Below, one piece after another: positions 1-5,917 of a stretch of DNA of 6,290 nucleotides. The notes under the pieces were generated by a model, which saw only the letters and a program-made list of their open reading frames with translations, searched no databases and was not told where the DNA came from. The stretch's first letter is position 1; every line of letters begins with the position of its first letter. The stretch covers positions 1 through 6,290 of the forward strand of contig JAQGOW010000146.1 in the NCBI GenBank assembly GCA_028293405.1, written 5' to 3'. This stretch comes from Verrucomicrobiales bacterium (GTDB lineage: Bacteria > Verrucomicrobiota > Verrucomicrobiia > Limisphaerales > Palsa-1400). A program made the position numbers and the translations under genes.

Positions 1-301
1 GACGAACATGATGCTGGTTTTCATCCTCTCGATTTTTGTGAACATCGGCATGTGGTTTGAACGATTCGTTATCGTCGTCACCTCGCTGCATCGCGACTTC
101 ATTCCGTCGAACTGGGGTTACTACAGCCCGACAGTTGTGGACGTTCTGCAATATCTCGGAACGTTCGGATTGTTCTTCACATTCTTCCTCTTGTTCCTGC
201 GTTTCATTCCGCTGATCGCAATCGCGGAAGTCAAAGGTGTCACGCCGCAAGCTGACCCGCACCATCCTTTGGGTGGCGCGAAACACGGAGGTCATCACTG
301 A
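1..301 (+). CDS. actC: Alternative complex III membrane subunit ActC (NrfD-like), 3' end only
   Basis: This is the last ~99 codons of a gene whose start lies upstream of the window; the reading frame is open from base 2. ActC is one of two NrfD/PsrC-type multi-helix subunits of alternative complex III in the inner membrane and is thought to take part in quinol oxidation. The visible part reads [20 protein letters not shown], a stretch I recognise as typical of the ActC C-terminal region. It is followed by YYSPT, a hydrophobic helix (roughly [19 protein letters not shown]) and an IAEVK-type exit. The protein ends in a His/Gly-rich tail ([13 protein letters not shown]). The stop codon TGA at 299-301 shares its last base with the actD start. 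Gene order actC-actD-actE-actF matches the known act operon, which makes the identification firm although the N-terminal two thirds or more cannot be seen. Confidence 0.9.
   Translation, partial: TNMMLVFILSIFVNIGMWFERFVIVVTSLHRDFIPSNWGYYSPTVVDVLQYLGTFGLFFTFFLLFLRFIPLIAIAEVKGVTPQADPHHPLGGAKHGGHH
287..291 (+). promoter_or_regulatory. Shine-Dalgarno site for actD
   Basis: GGAGG lies inside the last codons of actC, nine bases before the ATG at 301. It supports the 301 start over the in-frame ATG ten codons later (331). It is one of only two clear Shine-Dalgarno sequences at gene junctions in this operon. Confidence 0.65.
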
Positions 302-840
302 TGAACGGTTCGCGACGTCCATACGCCATCATGGCAGAATTTGAAACGCCGGCAGATATCCTGCACGCGGCGGAAAAAGTGAATGCCCAAGGATTCCGTT
401 CCTGGGACGTGTTCACCCCGTTCCCGATCCACGGAATGGATCGTGCAATGGGAATACCCAATTCCAAAGTCGGCTGGTTTTCCTTCATCGGTGGCGTGAC
501 TGGTTATACCACTGGCATGTTAATCATCTGGTGGATGAATGCGGTGAACTATCCGATCATCATCGGCGGTAAACCGATGTTCAGCCCATTCGCGGCCTTC
601 CCGCCGTCGTATGAACTGACCATCTTGTTCGGTTCATTTGGCGCGCTCCTTGGAATGTTGTTCTTGAATCGCTTGCCACGTTTGCATCATCCGCTGCTTA
701 AAAATAAACGGTTCGCTCTGGCGACGCACGACCGCTACTTCCTCGTGATCGAAGCTGAGGACGCGAAATATTCAGAAACCGAAACCCGCAAGCTGCTCGA
801 AACTCTCGGCAGCCGGCACATCGAACTGGTGGAGGAATAA
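301..840 (+). CDS. actD: Alternative complex III subunit ActD (DUF3341 family)
   Basis: This is a 179-residue membrane protein of the DUF3341 family, the ActD subunit of alternative complex III. Family members carry two transmembrane helices and a soluble N-terminal domain and have no known cofactor; the role is structural or in assembly. Visible here are the N-terminal motif YAIMAEFETPADILHAAEKV (residues 8-27), the segment WDVFTPFPIHGMDRAMG (35-51), helix 1 at about 59-79, the loop with PMFSPFAAFPPSYE (92-105), helix 2 at about 106-123, and a C-terminal soluble stretch including RYFLVIEA (145-152). Length is normal for the family. The start overlaps the actC stop by one base (TGATG) and has GGAGG nine bases upstream. 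The stop TAA overlaps the actE start by one base. Nothing looks damaged. Confidence 0.93.
   Translation: MNGSRRPYAIMAEFETPADILHAAEKVNAQGFRSWDVFTPFPIHGMDRAMGIPNSKVGWFSFIGGVTGYTTGMLIIWWMNAVNYPIIIGGKPMFSPFAAFPPSYELTILFGSFGALLGMLFLNRLPRLHHPLLKNKRFALATHDRYFLVIEAEDAKYSETETRKLLETLGSRHIELVEE
831..835 (+). promoter_or_regulatory. Shine-Dalgarno site for actE
   Basis: GGAGG in the last codons of actD sits four bases before the ATG at 840-842, a short but usable spacing. With the TAATG stop/start overlap it points to reinitiation or coupled translation of actE. Confidence 0.6.
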
Positions 841-1511
841 TGCGCTATTTCTATCTAGGCTTTATTCTTACTGTCGCGACGATCATCGGGTTGCTCGGAT
901 TCCGCGGTGGAATGTCCCGCAAACCGCCTCTGGAAATTTTCCCGGACATGGTGCGCCAGGCTAAGCTCCGCCCGCAAACGCCAAGCGATTTTTATAAGGA
1001 CAATTGGAGTTCGCGTCCGCATCCTGACGGCACAGTTGCCCGGACCAAGCCTTACATGATTGCCGGCGAACAGTTGAAGCTCGATGGCAAGGCTGTCTAT
1101 CCGTATCAGGAAACACCTTTAAGCACCGGTCGAATCAACGGCACAACGAACTTCACCGAACTGTCGCCAGTTCCAGTCTCGGCCAAGTTGATCGACCGCG
1201 GCCAGGAACGTTACAACATCTACTGCCAACCTTGTCATAGCCCGACCGGGAACGGTCAAGGGGTCACCGGGAAGTTTGGCGTCGGCGGCATTGCAGATTT
1301 GCATTCGCGCCGGATCGTGGAAATGACGGACGGACAGATTTTTTACACCATTACCCACGGCTCACCAACCGGATTGATGGGACCGTATGGGCCGATGATC
1401 TCGGTCGAAGATCGTTGGGCGATTGTTTCTTACGTTCGCGCGCTGGAGCGCAGCCAATTGGCGACGATGGCAGACGTGCCAGAAGCAGACCGCGCCGCAC
1501 TGAATAAATAG
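840..1511 (+). CDS. actE: Alternative complex III monoheme cytochrome c subunit ActE
   Basis: This is a 223-residue c-type cytochrome, the ActE subunit of alternative complex III. It is expected on the periplasmic face, passing electrons from the complex to a soluble or oxidase-bound acceptor. Residues 1-20 form a hydrophobic helix. They are followed by the family-like stretch KPPLEIFPDMVRQAK (28-42) and SDFY (49-52), and then GTVART (64-69). The single heme site is CQPCH (C129, C132, H133). The likely distal ligand is M180 in GLMGPYG, with M186 as a less likely alternative, and the DRWAIVSYVRALERSQ segment (191-206) closes the cytochrome fold. Many ActE proteins are lipoproteins, but I see no lipobox cysteine here, so the N-terminal helix is probably an uncleaved anchor. 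The start is fixed by the one-base overlap with actD and by GGAGG upstream. Confidence 0.93.
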   Translation: MRYFYLGFILTVATIIGLLGFRGGMSRKPPLEIFPDMVRQAKLRPQTPSDFYKDNWSSRPHPDGTVARTKPYMIAGEQLKLDGKAVYPYQETPLSTGRINGTTNFTELSPVPVSAKLIDRGQERYNIYCQPCHSPTGNGQGVTGKFGVGGIADLHSRRIVEMTDGQIFYTITHGSPTGLMGPYGPMISVEDRWAIVSYVRALERSQLATMADVPEADRAALNK

Positions 1512-1512
1512 T

Positions 1513-2766
1513 ATGAGTTCTCACTCTGACACAGCACACGTCGAGCCGCTGGATTTGAAGCCGTATCGCAATCTACCGATTATCGCGATAGTGTCGGGCA
1601 TTGTCCTGATGATCCTGGGTTTCTTCGCCGCTGGCGACAAAGGCGTGTTGCAATTTGGATATTCCTGGTTGCTGGCGTTCATGTTTTTCTTGAGCCTGTT
1701 CGTAGGCTCCTTTTTCCTCACGATGGCGCATCATATGTTCGATGCGTCGTGGTCGGTGCCGGTCCGTCGCATTACGGAAACGATGGCCTGCGTAGCTCCC
1801 TGGCTATTGGTGCTCTGGATTCCCATTGGTCTACTTGCCACCAAGATTTACCCGTGGATGGGTCCGACACTGCAGAAAAGTCCTGACCACGCGTTGTCAT
1901 CGAAGTTCCCGTTGCTGAGTATTCCGGGATTCTACATCGTAGCCGCTATTTGTTTCTTCGTGTGGATCGTCTGGACGTGGCAGTTGCGTCGTTGGTCCCT
2001 GCGCCAGGATGAGACCGGCTCGGCTCAATGTACCTTTCGCATGCGCGTTTGGACCGGCACCGGAATTTTCCTGTTCGCTCCTACGGTAACGATCGCTTCC
2101 ATCATGTGGATCAAAGCTTTGATGCACGAATGGTTCTCGACCATGTATGGCGTATGGTACTTTGCCGGCAGCGTCTGGACAACGCTGGCCACCGTCTATG
2201 TCATTTGCCTCCTGCTACAGCGCGCCGGCCCACTGCGGCATGTGATGCACGAGAAGCAGTATTATTTCCTCGGTTCGCTTTTGTTCGCGTTCACCGTTTT
2301 CTACGCCTACGTCACGTTCGCGCAATACTTCATTATTTGGAACGCGAACATGCCTGAAGAAGTCTTTTGGTATAACCTGCGCGAAGTGGGTGGCTGGCAA
2401 TACATCGGGCGTTACGTCATCATTTTCGGCCACTTTTTTGTGCCGTTCTTGGCTCTGCTGCGAATCGATGTAAAGCTCAAGACCGGATACATGATCGGCC
2501 TCGCTGTTTGGGTCTGGGTCATGCACTTCTTCGATTTGCAGTTCCAAATCATGCCATCGCTGCATAAAAACGGAATGTCGGCCTTGGGCTTCATCCTGGA
2601 CGCCGGATGTATGTTGTTTTTCGCCGGCATCGTCGCCATCTATTTCATTCGTGCCTACACGAAACACGCGCCCTATCCGCAGAAGGATCCGCGCATCGCC
2701 GAGGGCCTGGACATTTACGTGCCGCCCACCAGCTACATTTCAACCGCACCTTCCCGCGCTAAATGA
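1513..2766 (+). CDS. actF: Alternative complex III membrane subunit ActF (NrfD-like)
   Basis: This is a 417-residue polytopic membrane protein, the second NrfD/PsrC-type subunit of alternative complex III and the partner of ActC. About ten transmembrane helices can be drawn (near 21-40, 50-71, 93-112, 137-157, 183-201, 215-235, 250-275, 300-318, 325-345 and 355-380). Family-type signatures are HHMFDASWSVPVRRITE (73-89), HEWFSTMYGVWYFAGS (205-220), FAQYFIIWNANMPEE (269-283) followed by WYNLR, GHFFVPFLALL (306-316), and the helix with HFFDLQFQIMPSLH (338-351). Length and motif order are normal for ActF. It starts one base after the actE stop with no recognisable Shine-Dalgarno sequence, so its translation probably depends on coupling. 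Its stop overlaps the next gene by four bases (ATGA at 2763-2766). No binding residue for a cofactor is evident, as expected for the family. Confidence 0.92.
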   Translation: MSSHSDTAHVEPLDLKPYRNLPIIAIVSGIVLMILGFFAAGDKGVLQFGYSWLLAFMFFLSLFVGSFFLTMAHHMFDASWSVPVRRITETMACVAPWLLVLWIPIGLLATKIYPWMGPTLQKSPDHALSSKFPLLSIPGFYIVAAICFFVWIVWTWQLRRWSLRQDETGSAQCTFRMRVWTGTGIFLFAPTVTIASIMWIKALMHEWFSTMYGVWYFAGSVWTTLATVYVICLLLQRAGPLRHVMHEKQYYFLGSLLFAFTVFYAYVTFAQYFIIWNANMPEEVFWYNLREVGGWQYIGRYVIIFGHFFVPFLALLRIDVKLKTGYMIGLAVWVWVMHFFDLQFQIMPSLHKNGMSALGFILDAGCMLFFAGIVAIYFIRAYTKHAPYPQKDPRIAEGLDIYVPPTSYISTAPSRAK

Positions 2767-3137
2767 ACGACAATCGCCCCATAGATTTTCGGACAGTCGT
2801 TTTCGTGATTTTCATCACGGCGGCGTTCCTTGCCATGCCTTGGTGGATTTATCGAGAGCGCCATAAAACGCACGCTCAAGCCATCGGCTACGAACGCGCA
2901 GACGAACGAGCAAGAGCTCTGGCTGAAGTTCAATCCAACAGTGTTGTTACTCTGACCAAATACGATCGGCGCAATAAAGACGAGGGTATCGTGCGAATCC
3001 CAATCGACCGCGCAAAAGAACTGACCGCGCAGGAATGGCAAAACCCTGCTACGGCTCGTAAAGAAATGCTCGCGCGCGCCGCCAAAGCCTTTGCACCTCC
3101 GCCCAAACAAGCCCCCAAGCCGAGCCAATACGAATAG
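2763..3137 (+). CDS. Small single-helix membrane protein between the ACIII and oxidase-like genes
   Basis: This is a 124-residue protein of unknown function. One hydrophobic helix (about residues 10-29) anchors it, and the rest is hydrophilic and presumably periplasmic. The tail contains ERADERARALAEVQ (44-57), a Thr-Lys-Tyr-Asp turn, GIVRIPIDRAKELTAQEW (75-92) and a Pro/Lys-rich end (APPPKQAPKPSQYE). From memory, short one-helix proteins with a Tyr-x-x-x-aspartate turn followed by G(I/V)VRIPIDRAMEL occur in cytochrome oxidase and ACIII gene clusters of several phyla, and this looks like a member. That link is unverified. Its place, overlapping actF by four bases and three bases before the ccoN-like gene, suggests an accessory or assembly subunit joining the two modules. 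An alternative is the small ActG-type subunit of ACIII, which also has one helix. No cofactor motif is visible. Confidence 0.75.
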   Translation: MNDNRPIDFRTVVFVIFITAAFLAMPWWIYRERHKTHAQAIGYERADERARALAEVQSNSVVTLTKYDRRNKDEGIVRIPIDRAKELTAQEWQNPATARKEMLARAAKAFAPPPKQAPKPSQYE

Positions 3138-3140
3138 CCA

Positions 3141-4553
3141 ATGAACGCAACCACAACACATCCTTCCAACACGCGCAATGACGTTGTCGCGGGTGTGGAA
3201 TCTTCGTGCCGGCTGCCGTTAATGGTGCTGTTCATCAGCGCATTGAGTTGGCTCTTGCTTGCAACTGTTTTCGGCCTAATTGCTTCGCTCAAATTCCACA
3301 TGCCGCAGTTCCTTGCTGGAACTCCAAATCTGACTTACGGCCGAGTCACTGCGCTGCAAGCCGATTGCGCTTTGTACGGTTTCGGGTTGCAAGCCGGAAT
3401 GGCATTTATCCTTTGGTTGTTTGTCCGCTTGGGCCGCACACCGGTCGCGAGTTCGCTCATGTTGACGATCGCTGCATCGTTTTTTAATTTTGCGATCACG
3501 CTCGGCGTTGTTGGTGTCTTTTGCGGTGATAGCACTGGTTTCCAAAATTTTGAATTCCCACCCTATGCTGCGTGGACAATGTGGATTTCCTACATCGTCA
3601 TGGGCGTGATCGCAATCTTGACCTACTCAAATCGCGATGAACAACAAACCTATCCTTCGCAATGGTTTGGTTTAACGTCACTTTTCTGGTTCGCATGGAT
3701 TTGCGCCACTGCGCTACTGCTCCTACTCGAACATCCCGTCCGAGGTGTTGTGCAAAGCTCCATCAACTGGTGGTACGTTCATAACCTGCACACGATCGTG
3801 CTCGGGTTCACCGGTTTGGCTGCGATTTTCTATTTCATTCCGAAACTGCTCGGTCGCCAATTATTTAGTCGCCAACTCGCCCTGTTCGCTTTCTGGACTT
3901 TGGCGCTGTTCGGTTCCTGGGGTGCGGTTCCCAACGGAGCTCCGCTACCGGAATGGATTCCGGCGATGAGCACCGTCGGCATCGTGTTAACCGCAATCCC
4001 GATCATCGCGATCGTGTTGAACATCTGGCAAACCATTCGCGGCCATCACGAACGTCTCGACAGCAGTTGGCCGCTCAAATTTACCTACGTCGGTTTGATG
4101 TTCTGGGTCATCGCCAGCGTTCAACTCATCGTCGGTGCAGTGCCTTCGGTGAGTTCGTTGACCGATTTCACCTGGTTCACCGTTGCGCAGAAAAATCTTT
4201 GGGTTTACGGATTCTTCGCCCTAACCATGTTCGGCGCGATGTATTATGCGCTTCCTCGCGTGATGGGCATCGAATGGCCTTCGCCAGCAATGATCAAAGC
4301 CCATTTCTGGCTGACATTCCTTGGTGTCGTGCTGAGCTATATCGCTTTGTTGGTCGGCGGCATTGCTCAAGGTTACTTGCTCACTAACCCGCAAAATTCT
4401 TTCGCCGTCATTTTGAAAACAACTTTAATGGCTGTCCGTGTCAGCACGTTGGGAGATTTGCTGCTCGTGGTCGGTCAGTTTGCAGGCTTGTTAAACCTTG
4501 TGTTGCTCGCAGTTCGCGCGGCAGGACGTGAACTCAAAATCTCTAAATCATGA
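3141..4553 (+). CDS. CcoN-like heme-copper oxidase subunit I homologue lacking most metal ligands
   Basis: This is a 470-residue, roughly 12-helix membrane protein with the length and motif order of cbb3 oxidase subunit I. Clear CcoN marks are LTYGRVTALQ (64-73), NWWYVHNLHT (209-218), YFIPKLLGR (231-239), LPEW (269-272), GAMYYALPRVMG (365-376), KAHFWLTFLGVVLSY (386-400) and GGIAQGYL (406-413). The metal ligands are mostly absent. Aligned by eye to Pseudomonas stutzeri CcoN as I remember it, the low-spin heme ligand H60 is Q73, and the HxH pair of helix X (H347, H349) is Q350 and N352. The CuB pair H257/H258 falls at P264/N265, the cross-linking Y251 at G258 and E323 at Q328. Only H207 is kept, as H214. 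Catalysis as an oxidase is therefore unlikely, and a scaffold role is inferred. The gene lies three bases after the small protein gene and overlaps the next gene by four. I give no ccoN symbol because function is doubtful. Family membership is confident. Confidence 0.88.
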   Translation: MNATTTHPSNTRNDVVAGVESSCRLPLMVLFISALSWLLLATVFGLIASLKFHMPQFLAGTPNLTYGRVTALQADCALYGFGLQAGMAFILWLFVRLGRTPVASSLMLTIAASFFNFAITLGVVGVFCGDSTGFQNFEFPPYAAWTMWISYIVMGVIAILTYSNRDEQQTYPSQWFGLTSLFWFAWICATALLLLLEHPVRGVVQSSINWWYVHNLHTIVLGFTGLAAIFYFIPKLLGRQLFSRQLALFAFWTLALFGSWGAVPNGAPLPEWIPAMSTVGIVLTAIPIIAIVLNIWQTIRGHHERLDSSWPLKFTYVGLMFWVIASVQLIVGAVPSVSSLTDFTWFTVAQKNLWVYGFFALTMFGAMYYALPRVMGIEWPSPAMIKAHFWLTFLGVVLSYIALLVGGIAQGYLLTNPQNSFAVILKTTLMAVRVSTLGDLLLVVGQFAGLLNLVLLAVRAAGRELKISKS

Positions 4554-5239
4554 ACTTCGGCCCATTCGTATTCATTGGCGTTTTTTGCACGATGATCATT
4601 TCGTGGGCGACGTTCGTGTTCGGCCCGCAGGTGCAAATCGGCGGCGTTCAACCCGAACTAACCGTTCCCGCTGGCGATACATACCCGATTTACCGCACAG
4701 GCGCGGAAAAACGCGGTTTGGATGTCTATCGCGTGAATAACTGCGCAGCTTGCCACACCCAGCAAGTTCGTCCTGCCGGTCTCGGCCCCGATTTGATGCG
4801 CGGCTGGGGAATGCGTCAGCGCTACAGCGTCGCGGAAGATTACCTGTACGATTATCCGGTCATGCTCGGCACACAACGTGTCGGACCTGATCTGGCGAAC
4901 GTCGGCGCTCGTCTCGATCGGCAAATCATTCTCAATCACCTTTACGATGCCCGTAATGAACGCCTGCCTGGATTCGTCCGCGGTTCGGTCATGCCGCCCT
5001 ACCCATTCTTGTTCAAGAAACAAAAGATTGATCGCACTCCATCTCCCGACGCATTGCCGGTCGTGACGGAAGCGGGATACGAAATCGTCCCAACTTCCGA
5101 CGCCCAGGCTTTAGCCTCCTACGTCGCGAGCCTGCGCCAAACCGTTTACATTTTCGAAGTTCCGCCACCCGCTTCGGACAAGCCGATTACGATGCGTCCG
5201 GCAACCAATAGCCCGGCCACACCAATGCCCGCAAAATGA
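4550..5239 (+). CDS. CcoO-like membrane-anchored monoheme cytochrome c
   Basis: This is a 229-residue cytochrome c of the CcoO (FixO) type, normally subunit II of cbb3 oxidase, which relays electrons to CcoN on the periplasmic side. A single N-terminal helix (about 4-24) anchors it. The heme site is CAACH (C65, C68, H69), followed by TQQVRP (70-75), matching the CcoO pattern CHxQxxRP. Further marks are RYSVAEDYLYDYP (91-103), GTQRVGPDLANVGAR (107-121), an NHL motif (129-131) and the distal methionine M148 in SVMPPYPFL. The C-terminus is Pro-rich and low in complexity (about 204-229). Heme-binding residues are intact, unlike the metal ligands of the upstream partner. The start ATG overlaps the previous stop as ATGA, and the end overlaps the next gene in the same way. 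I withhold the ccoO symbol because the complex may not be an oxidase. Confidence 0.9.
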   Translation: MNFGPFVFIGVFCTMIISWATFVFGPQVQIGGVQPELTVPAGDTYPIYRTGAEKRGLDVYRVNNCAACHTQQVRPAGLGPDLMRGWGMRQRYSVAEDYLYDYPVMLGTQRVGPDLANVGARLDRQIILNHLYDARNERLPGFVRGSVMPPYPFLFKKQKIDRTPSPDALPVVTEAGYEIVPTSDAQALASYVASLRQTVYIFEVPPPASDKPITMRPATNSPATPMPAK

Positions 5240-5841
5240 GCCAGAACGATAAACAAAATCTTCGCCGCGATAACGAACCGAGCGCCGGTAATTCCAGCGT
5301 CCCGATGTGGCTCGTTTTGCTGGTCGGTCTATTTTTCTACTGGGGCGCGATGTATCTCGATCAAAACGCCGGTGGCTTTAATTCAAAAGTCTATCATCCA
5401 TTTGGAAATTACGAGGAAGTCGATGCCGCACAGCCGAAGGACGCAAACGCACAGCTAATTGCCGACGGCAAACGAGTATTCAATTCCACCTGCTCGCTCT
5501 GCCATCAACCGCACGGCATGGGTGAAGTCGGCAAAGCTCCGCCCCTCGTTGGTTCGGAATGGGTGCTCGCTCCCAAACCTGATCGCATCATCCGCGTCGT
5601 TCTCGACGGTTTGCAAGGACCGATCAATGTCAAAGGAACGGAATGGAATTTGGCGATGGCATCGTGGAAAGGTACTTTCAACGATCACCAAATCGCTGCC
5701 GTTCTAAGTTACATTCGTAACAACTGGGATAACAAAGCTCCCGCCGTTACCGAAGAACAGGTCAAAGCCATCCGCGCCAAGGAAAAAGCCCGTACGCAAC
5801 CTTGGACAGCCCAGGATTTGCAACCCATTGCGGAACGCTAA
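5236..5841 (+). CDS. Membrane-anchored monoheme cytochrome c in the CcoP position
   Basis: This is a 201-residue cytochrome c with one transmembrane helix (about 23-41) after a short polar N-terminus, so the heme domain should face the periplasm. The helix is followed by the GGFNSKVYHPF stretch (46-56). The heme site is CSLCH (C86, C89, H90) in a segment starting with ADGKRVFNSTC. PPLVGSEWVL (102-111), RIIRVVLDGLQGPI (117-130) and AAVLSYIRNNW (154-164) complete a class I cytochrome fold, with M141 in NLAMASW the likely distal ligand. The tail beyond about 170 is charged and may be helical. It occupies the place of CcoP but has one heme instead of two and lacks the usual CcoP N-terminal region, so it is better called a cytochrome c than CcoP. 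The start overlaps the previous stop by four bases (ATGA). It is the last gene before the terminator. Confidence 0.9.
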   Translation: MSQNDKQNLRRDNEPSAGNSSVPMWLVLLVGLFFYWGAMYLDQNAGGFNSKVYHPFGNYEEVDAAQPKDANAQLIADGKRVFNSTCSLCHQPHGMGEVGKAPPLVGSEWVLAPKPDRIIRVVLDGLQGPINVKGTEWNLAMASWKGTFNDHQIAAVLSYIRNNWDNKAPAVTEEQVKAIRAKEKARTQPWTAQDLQPIAER

Positions 5842-5856
5842 TCGAATCTCAAAAAC

Positions 5857-5884
5857 AAAAACCCCTCGGCAACGAGGGGTTTTT
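5857..5884. terminator. Rho-independent terminator, probably bidirectional
   Basis: A 12-bp perfect stem (5857-5868 with 5873-5884) encloses the GNRA-type tetraloop GCAA at 5869-5872. The core is CCCCTCG/CGAGGGG, flanked by A runs on the left and T runs on the right. The + strand transcript therefore ends in a U tract (5880-5886), and the - strand transcript also ends in a U tract from the A runs at 5851-5861. It lies 15 bases after the last cytochrome gene and between convergent genes, so it can serve both. Confidence 0.93.
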
Positions 5885-5917
5885 TTGTTTCCAAAAATAG
5901 GAATAAACTTCAACGGC

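Noticed and set aside
2215..2667. Long - strand open frame (150 codons) opposite actF
   Set aside because: It lies wholly antisense to a well-recognised gene, has no family-like motifs and is charged and low in pattern; it is a shadow frame.
2733..3161. - strand open frame (142 codons) opposite the small protein gene
   Set aside because: The + strand frame has a membrane helix, a conserved-looking block and tight operon junctions. The antisense frame crosses both junctions and has no recognisable features.
4041..4052. The His-His pair at residues 302-303 as relocated CuB ligands
   Set aside because: It lies in a charged loop between helices (RGHHERLD), after the helix that should hold the CuB pair, so it is not in the membrane core.
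3953..4387. + strand open frame (144 codons) inside the ccoN-like gene
   Set aside because: It is an out-of-frame overlap rich in Arg, His and Ser, typical of a shadow of a membrane protein gene.
3141..4553. Nitric oxide reductase (NorB-type) identity for the CcoN-like protein
   Set aside because: NorB also needs the low-spin heme pair and the non-heme iron histidines, which are missing here, and the flanking motifs fit CcoN better.
3141..4553. Frameshift or sequencing error as the cause of the missing ligands
   Set aside because: The frame is open across the whole gene, and conserved motifs continue on both sides of each replaced ligand in register. The losses are single-residue substitutions spread over four helices.
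5842..5917. A small RNA or short gene between the operon and the peptidase gene
   Set aside because: The 76-base gap is accounted for by the terminator hairpin, and I see no promoter or further structure.
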